Source of the DNA: an uncultured Pelagibacteraceae bacterium
GTDB taxonomy: Bacteria > Pseudomonadota > Alphaproteobacteria > Pelagibacterales > Pelagibacteraceae
Direction: 5' to 3'
Length of the DNA stretch: 64,000 nucleotides
NCBI GenBank assembly: GCA_902625125.1
Contig: CACOAB010000004.1
Coordinates: 1 to 64,000 of the forward strand
Shown here: piece by piece, positions 60,302-64,000 of the stretch
How positions within the stretch are numbered: position 1 is the first letter of the stretch
Layout: every line of letters starts with the position of its first letter
Program-made: the position numbers and the translations under genes
Notes under the pieces: model-generated
What the model saw: only the letters and a program-made list of their open reading frames with translations
Database searches by the model: none
What the model was told of the DNA's origin: nothing

Positions 60302-60310
60302 TAACACAGT

Positions 60311-60396
60311 GCCCTCGTGGTGAAATTGGTAGACACAAAGGACTTAAAATCCTTGCCCTTTTGGGAGTGCCAGTTCGAGTCTGGCCGAGGGCACCA
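60311..60396 (+). tRNA. tRNA-Leu (TAA)
   Basis: Class II tRNA with a long variable arm. GCCCTCG/CGAGGGC is the acceptor stem; the anticodon loop is CTTAAAA (anticodon TAA), the variable arm is GCCCTTTTGGGAGT-like, the T-loop is GTTCGAGTC and CCA is encoded. It decodes UUA and UUG, the main Leu codons in this AT-rich genome. nadK follows eight bases later. Confidence 0.95.
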
Positions 60397-60404
60397 CTTT
60401 AAAA

Positions 60405-61172
60405 ATGAATAAACCACAGATAATTTCAGATAATAATTCAAAATCTTTAAAGATTAAAAAAAAGATTATTAAAATATTTAACAAAGAAAAGATAAAAAAA
60501 CCTAATGTAGTAATAGTAATTGGGGGAGATGGTTTTATGCTTCAAACATTAAAAAAAAACAAATACTCAAAAAAGTCTTTTTACGGAATTAATTCAGGAA
60601 ATTATGGATTTTTAATGAATAAATTTTCCAATAATCTTATTATTAAAAATTTAAATAAAGCAAAAATAATTAATATTTCTCCATTAGAAATGCAAGTTAA
60701 GACCAAAAAAAATACAAGAAGATGTATTGCAATTAATGAGGTCTCAATATTAAGACAAAGTAGACAAGCTGCAAATTTATCAATTAAAAATAATTCAAAA
60801 AATATTATTAAAAGATTAGTTTCTGATGGAGTTTTAGTATCAACCCCTGCAGGAAGCACTGCTTATAATTTATCAGTACATGGTCCAATATTAAGTTTAA
60901 ATTCAAAAAAAATTTCAATTGCACCAATAAGTGCGTTTAGGCCAAGAAGATGGGCTGGTAAAATTGTAAGTGATAAATCCAAAGTAATTATCACTAATTT
61001 AAATTTTAAAAAAAGACCGATTAGTGCTGTCGCTGACAATATTGAAGTAAGAAATGCAAAAAAAATTATAGTTAAAATTCAATCAAGAATAAAATTTAGT
61101 TTACTTTATGACAAAAATTCAAGTTTACAAAAAAAGATAAAGTTAGAACAAATAAGAAAAGAAATTTACTAA
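60405..61172 (+). CDS. nadK: NAD kinase
   Basis: ATP-NAD kinase (255 aa) that makes NADP. The GGDG loop is in VVIVIGGDGFMLQTLKK near residue 40, and STPAGSTAYNLSVHGPIL near 150 is the NAD-binding motif. It lies between tRNA-Leu and tRNA-Thr, on a probable tRNA-containing transcript. The protein is short at the N-terminus compared with E. coli, as is usual in alphaproteobacteria. Confidence 0.92.
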   Translation: MNKPQIISDNNSKSLKIKKKIIKIFNKEKIKKPNVVIVIGGDGFMLQTLKKNKYSKKSFYGINSGNYGFLMNKFSNNLIIKNLNKAKIINISPLEMQVKTKKNTRRCIAINEVSILRQSRQAANLSIKNNSKNIIKRLVSDGVLVSTPAGSTAYNLSVHGPILSLNSKKISIAPISAFRPRRWAGKIVSDKSKVIITNLNFKKRPISAVADNIEVRNAKKIIVKIQSRIKFSLLYDKNSSLQKKIKLEQIRKEIY

Positions 61173-61175
61173 AAG

Positions 61176-61251
61176 TGGTGCCCTCACACGGACTCGAACC
61201 GCGAACCTATTGATTACAAATCAATTGCTCTACCAATTGAGCTATGAGGGC
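61176..61251 (-). tRNA. tRNA-Thr (TGT)
   Basis: Reading the minus strand: GCCCTCA acceptor start, D-arm with AGCTCAATTGGTAGAGC, anticodon loop TTTGTAA (anticodon TGT), T-loop GGTTCGAGTCC and TGAGGGCACCA. The encoded CCA ends 4 bases from the nadK stop. It faces tRNA-Leu and nadK. Confidence 0.94.
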
Positions 61252-61308
61252 TTAGCTGTTTCATAAAATAAATTTAAGAGAAAAACAATACTATTTAAGT
61301 GCATATCA

Positions 61309-62052
61309 TTAATTAATTGATTGAAAAATATGGTGACAGACAACAGATACAGTATTTGATATGTTTAAGCTCTCAATATTATTATTAATATTGATTCTAA
61401 ACCTAAAATCTGAATTTTCTAAAGTTTTTGCTTTAATTCCATATCCCTCAGATCCAAAAAGTAAAATATTTTTCCCTTTCCAATTATGTTTTGTAAAATC
61501 TTTTTTAGCGCTTACATCGAAAGCAGAAACCCAAAAATTCTTTGTTTTTAAAAATTTTAATGCTGTATTTATGTTAGATACTTTGAAAATTTTTATGTGC
61601 TCAGCACCACCACTAGCGCTTTTATATAATAGTTTACTTTTATCTGGAAACGATCTTTCCTTAACAATAATTCCATCAACATTAAAGGCTACAGCACTTC
61701 TAATTATAGAACCGATATTCCTTGGATCGGTTACTTCTTCAAGAGCAATCAGATTCAAATTATTTTTTTTATTTTCAATAATAAATTCTTTTAAGGTTAT
61801 TTCCTCTAATTTTTCCACTTCAGCTACTAAACCTTGATGCGCTGTTTCATCTCTCCCACAAAGATTATCTAATTCTTTTCTTGATTTATAAAATACAGGT
61901 GATTTTTTAAATAAATTTAAATTTTGATTTTCTCTATTAAGTTTTTTTTGAGCATCCTCTGTTAGAAAAACTCTTTCAACTTTTCTTGAAGTGTTTTTTA
62001 ATGCTTCCAAAACAGCGTGTTTTCCTACAATTAAAAAGGTCGTTTTTTTCAT
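61309..62052 (-). CDS. rlmB: 23S rRNA (guanosine-2'-O-)-methyltransferase-like, TrmH family group 3
   Basis: SPOUT methyltransferase (247 aa). The N-terminal substrate domain starts FLIVGKHAVLEALKNTSRKVERVFLTED, motif 1 is LIALEEVTDPRNIGSIIRSA near residue 105, motif 2 LLFGSEGYGIKAKTLENSD near 195, and motif 3 SLNISNTVSVVCHHIF at the C-terminus. This is RlmB-like by the N-terminal domain, though the exact target is not proven. It is divergent from the tRNA-Tyr/tuf transcript. Confidence 0.85.
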   Translation of the reverse strand: MKKTTFLIVGKHAVLEALKNTSRKVERVFLTEDAQKKLNRENQNLNLFKKSPVFYKSRKELDNLCGRDETAHQGLVAEVEKLEEITLKEFIIENKKNNLNLIALEEVTDPRNIGSIIRSAVAFNVDGIIVKERSFPDKSKLLYKSASGGAEHIKIFKVSNINTALKFLKTKNFWVSAFDVSAKKDFTKHNWKGKNILLFGSEGYGIKAKTLENSDFRFRININNNIESLNISNTVSVVCHHIFQSIN

Positions 62053-62107
62053 GATTTTTAAGGCTATTTACCCAATTTATTAGCATATTTTAAGGTAAAA
62101 TGATTTA

Positions 62108-62135
62108 TTGCAATTATTACATAAATGCTTATAAA
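62108..62135 (+). promoter_or_regulatory. Sigma70 promoter for the tRNA-Tyr - tRNA-Gly - tuf run
   Basis: TTGCAA, a 16-base spacer and TATAAA lie about 50 bases before tRNA-Tyr. No other promoter-like pair is needed before tuf, so tRNAs and tuf are likely one transcript, cut by tRNA processing. Confidence 0.6.
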
Positions 62136-62184
62136 ACGCTTGTTGTTAAATGCTTTTTAAGTTAGTGGGTATCCCCAAGATTAA

Positions 62185-62270
62185 GGAGGGGTACCAAAGC
62201 GGTCAAATGGGGCGGGCTGTAAACCCGTTGACTTCGGTCTTCGAAAGTTCGAATCTTTCCCCCTCCACCA
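62185..62270 (+). tRNA. tRNA-Tyr (GTA)
   Basis: Class II tRNA: GGAGGGG acceptor, anticodon loop CTGTAAA, long variable arm CTTCGGTCTTCGAAG-like, T-loop GTTCGAATC, and encoded CCA. It is followed by tRNA-Gly and tuf, the common bacterial order. Confidence 0.95.
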
Positions 62271-62314
62271 AACTTAGAGCATTAATAATAAAGAGCGCGA
62301 TAAGTTTGGATATT

Positions 62315-62388
62315 GCGGGTGTAGTTCAATGGTAGAACGCTAGCCTTCCAAGCTGGATGTAAGGGTTCGATTCCCTTTACCCGCTCCA
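62315..62388 (+). tRNA. tRNA-Gly (TCC)
   Basis: GCGGGTG acceptor start, D-arm AGTTCAATGGTAGAAC, anticodon loop CTTCCAA (anticodon TCC), T-loop GGTTCGATTCC and encoded CCA. It lies 44 bases after tRNA-Tyr and 38 before tuf. Confidence 0.95.
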
Positions 62389-62426
62389 AAATTAAAATTA
62401 AAAAATATAAAGTGAGGAAAAAATAG

Positions 62427-63626
62427 ATGTCGAAAGAAAAGTTTAACCGAAATAAACCACATTGTAATATTGGTACTATCGGACACGTTGACCATGGTAA
62501 AACAACATTAACAGCAGCGATAACAAAAGTTTTGTCTGAAGCTGGAGGTTCTAGTTCTGCAAACTTCGTTGCTTATGATCAAATTGATAAAGCTCCAGAA
62601 GAAAAAGAGAGAGGAATTACAATTTCAACAGCACACGTTGAATATGAAACAGATAAAAGACACTATGCTCACGTAGATTGTCCGGGTCACGCTGACTATG
62701 TAAAAAATATGATTACAGGAGCTGCGCAAATGGATGGAGCTATCTTAGTTGTAAATGCTGCTGACGGCCCTATGCCACAAACAAGAGAGCACATTCTTTT
62801 AGCTCGTCAAGTTGGAGTTCCAGCTATAGTAGTTTTCTTAAACAAAATTGATACAGTTAAAGACAAAGAATTAGTTGATTTAGTTGAAGAAGAGATAAGA
62901 GAACTTTTAACTTCATACAAGTTTCCAGGCGATAAAATTCCAATAATTAAGGGATCAGCTTTAAATGCTGTTGAAGGAAAAGATGAAGCTACAGGTAAAA
63001 ATGCAATCATGGAACTCATGAAAGCAGTTGACGAAACTATTCCGCAACCTGATAGACCAAAAGATAAACCTTTCTTAATGCCAGTAGAAGATGTTTTCTC
63101 AATTTCTGGAAGAGGAACAGTTGTTACTGGTCGAGTAGAGTCAGGTGTAATCAAAGTTGGTGAAGAAATTGAAATAGTAGGAATAAGAGATACAAAAAAA
63201 TCTGTTTGTACGGGTGTTGAAATGTTTAGAAAACTTTTAGACAGTGGTGAAGCAGGTGATAATATTGGAGCTCTTTTAAGAGGTGTAGAAAGAACAGATG
63301 TTGAAAGAGGACAAGTTCTTTGCAAACCAGGTTCAATTACTCCACACACTGAATTTGAATGTCAGGCATATATTTTAAAAAAAGAGGAAGGTGGGAGACA
63401 CACGCCTTTCTTTACTAAATATAGACCTCAGTTTTATTTTAGAACTACAGATGTAACTGGTGAAGTAACATTACCTTCTGGCACTGAAATGGTTATGCCG
63501 GGAGACGATGGTAAATTTACAGTTAAATTGATTACACCAATTGCAATGAATGAAAACTTAAATTTCGCAATTAGAGAGGGTGGAAAAACAGTTGGAGCTG
63601 GAGTAGTAACTAAAATAATTAAATAA
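62427..63626 (+). CDS. tuf: Elongation factor Tu
   Basis: GTPase that brings aminoacyl-tRNA to the ribosome (399 aa). [18 protein letters not shown] is the P-loop, [14 protein letters not shown] switch [14 protein letters not shown] switch II, NKID and GSAL the guanine-binding motifs. The two barrel domains follow, with [12 protein letters not shown] near the end. A GAGG ribosome site stands before the ATG. Only one tuf copy is seen. Confidence 0.98.
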   Translation: MSKEKFNRNKPHCNIGTIGHVDHGKTTLTAAITKVLSEAGGSSSANFVAYDQIDKAPEEKERGITISTAHVEYETDKRHYAHVDCPGHADYVKNMITGAAQMDGAILVVNAADGPMPQTREHILLARQVGVPAIVVFLNKIDTVKDKELVDLVEEEIRELLTSYKFPGDKIPIIKGSALNAVEGKDEATGKNAIMELMKAVDETIPQPDRPKDKPFLMPVEDVFSISGRGTVVTGRVESGVIKVGEEIEIVGIRDTKKSVCTGVEMFRKLLDSGEAGDNIGALLRGVERTDVERGQVLCKPGSITPHTEFECQAYILKKEEGGRHTPFFTKYRPQFYFRTTDVTGEVTLPSGTEMVMPGDDGKFTVKLITPIAMNENLNFAIREGGKTVGAGVVTKIIK

Positions 63627-63631
63627 CGCTT

Positions 63632-63707
63632 AGGAGCGTAGTTCAATTGGTAGAGCGCCGGTCTCCAAAACCGGAGGTTGTGGGTTCGAGTCCCTCCGCT
63701 CCTGCCA
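63632..63707 (+). tRNA. tRNA-Trp (CCA)
   Basis: AGGAGCG acceptor, D-arm AGTTCAATTGGTAGAGC, anticodon loop CTCCAAA (anticodon CCA), T-loop GGTTCGAGTCC, TGCCA end. It starts five bases after the tuf stop and leads to secE, the classic bacterial arrangement. Confidence 0.95.
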
Positions 63708-63723
63708 AACTTATAAAAACGTT

Positions 63724-63915
63724 ATGAAAAATCCCTTAAAATTTATTCAGGAAGTAAAACAAGAAACTTTTAGAATAACTTGGCCAACAAAAAAAGATAC
63801 CATGATGGGAGCTGTGATGGTTTTTGCATTAGCTTCAATAGCAGCAATTTTTTTTCTTATACTTGATCAAATCCTGAGGTTTTTTTTAAATTTAATCTTA
63901 ACAATTAACTTTTAA
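63724..63915 (+). CDS. secE: Preprotein translocase subunit SecE
   Basis: Small membrane subunit of SecYEG (63 aa). FIQEVKQETFRITWPTKKDTM is the conserved amphipathic helix, followed by one membrane segment (VMVFALASIAAIFFLILDQIL). Single-span form, as in most bacteria outside the gammaproteobacteria. It overlaps the nusG start by one base. Confidence 0.93.
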   Translation: MKNPLKFIQEVKQETFRITWPTKKDTMMGAVMVFALASIAAIFFLILDQILRFFLNLILTINF

Positions 63916-64000
63916 TGATGAATTGGTACATAGTACAAGCATATTCTGGGTTTGAAAAAAAAGTTGTAGAGGCTATTAAAGATGAACTTAAAAAAAACAA
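63915..64000 (+). CDS. nusG: Transcription termination/antitermination protein NusG (5' end, cut by window)
   Basis: Starts on the last base of the secE stop and runs off the window. NWYIVQAYSGFEKKVVEAIK is the NusG N-terminal domain start. Only 28 codons are visible. ATG 63918 is an alternative start. Gene order (tuf, tRNA-Trp, secE, nusG) confirms the call, and rplK would be expected next. Confidence 0.95.
   Translation, partial: MMNWYIVQAYSGFEKKVVEAIKDELKKN

Noticed and set aside
61361-61837. 158-aa plus-strand ORF over the TrmH-family gene
   Set aside because: The minus-strand protein has all three SPOUT motifs; the plus frame has none.
62807-63349. 180-aa minus-strand ORF over tuf
   Set aside because: Antisense of a highly conserved gene; Ser/Pro-rich shadow composition.
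1-64000. CRISPR array, prophage, IS element or toxin-antitoxin pair
   Set aside because: No regularly spaced repeats, transposase, integrase, phage structural motif or typical toxin pair was found on either strand.

Overview
The window looks like a chromosomal segment of a streamlined marine alphaproteobacterium of the SAR11 group (Candidatus Pelagibacter type). The signs are very low GC, extremely short or overlapping gene spacing, single-copy housekeeping genes on both strands, a taurine-uptake and catabolism cluster, a class II DAHP synthase, and the order tRNA-Tyr, tRNA-Gly, tuf, tRNA-Trp, secE, nusG. This is an inference from gene content; no 16S gene is present. No CRISPR array, insertion sequence, integrase or phage structural gene is visible. 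No gene-free stretch exceeds about 175 bases.

Layout. 1-5.7 kb: divergent tauA-like binding protein (cut by the window edge) and tpa-ald-FAD/GcvT oxidoreductase, for taurine and methylated-amine use. 5.7-6.1 kb: a 61-aa membrane peptide and tRNA-Met. 6.1-10.3 kb: a small surface-sugar block (rfbC, short rfbD-like, rfbB, a GT2 and an epimerase) with a 31-codon relic of rfbA between rfbB and the rfbD-like gene. 10.3-15.7 kb: a compact methylthioadenosine/polyamine module (apt divergent from mtnP, a tautomerase, mtnA, a class II aldolase, a speD-speE fusion and a nitrilase-type amidase). 15.7-26.5 kb: glycosyltransferases, redox and carbonic-anhydrase-like proteins, a secreted polysaccharide-lyase-like protein, rpoZ, dusA, a TauE/SafE permease and a phosphomannomutase. 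26.5-30.3 kb: nrdAB behind a clear promoter, then a methyltransferase. 30.3-33.4 kb: znuA divergent from znuCB-zur across a doubled perfect Zur-type operator. 33.5-38.5 kb: ProX/ProW-type osmolyte importer, homocysteine methyltransferase and prpC/prpB.

38.5-42.7 kb: LysE, gph, a GlmU reduced to its acetyltransferase half, glmS and a small beta-carbonic-anhydrase-like protein. 42.8-50 kb: aroG (class II), nadE, cysS, cimA, a TrmJ-like methyltransferase, rpsD and a second hitchhiking methyltransferase. 50-57.2 kb (minus): the purine run purB-purC-purS-purQ-purL with bolA and grxD, preceded by sfsA and map. 57.2-61.2 kb: CinA-like protein, GT9, an arylsulfotransferase-like secreted protein flanked by near-identical 35-bp direct repeats, tRNA-Leu, nadK, tRNA-Thr. 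61.3-64 kb: TrmH-family rRNA methyltransferase, tRNA-Tyr, tRNA-Gly, tuf, tRNA-Trp, secE and the start of nusG.

The most system-like block is 10.3-15.7 kb. The SpeD-SpeE fusion would make methylthioadenosine as a by-product; MtnP would split it; Apt would recover the adenine; MtnA and the class II aldolase would return the ribose carbons as dihydroxyacetone phosphate. An uncharacterised Pro-1 tautomerase is translationally coupled into the middle of the pathway. The other notable items are eroded genes (rfbA relic, half GlmU) and the repeat-flanked gene next to tRNA-Leu.
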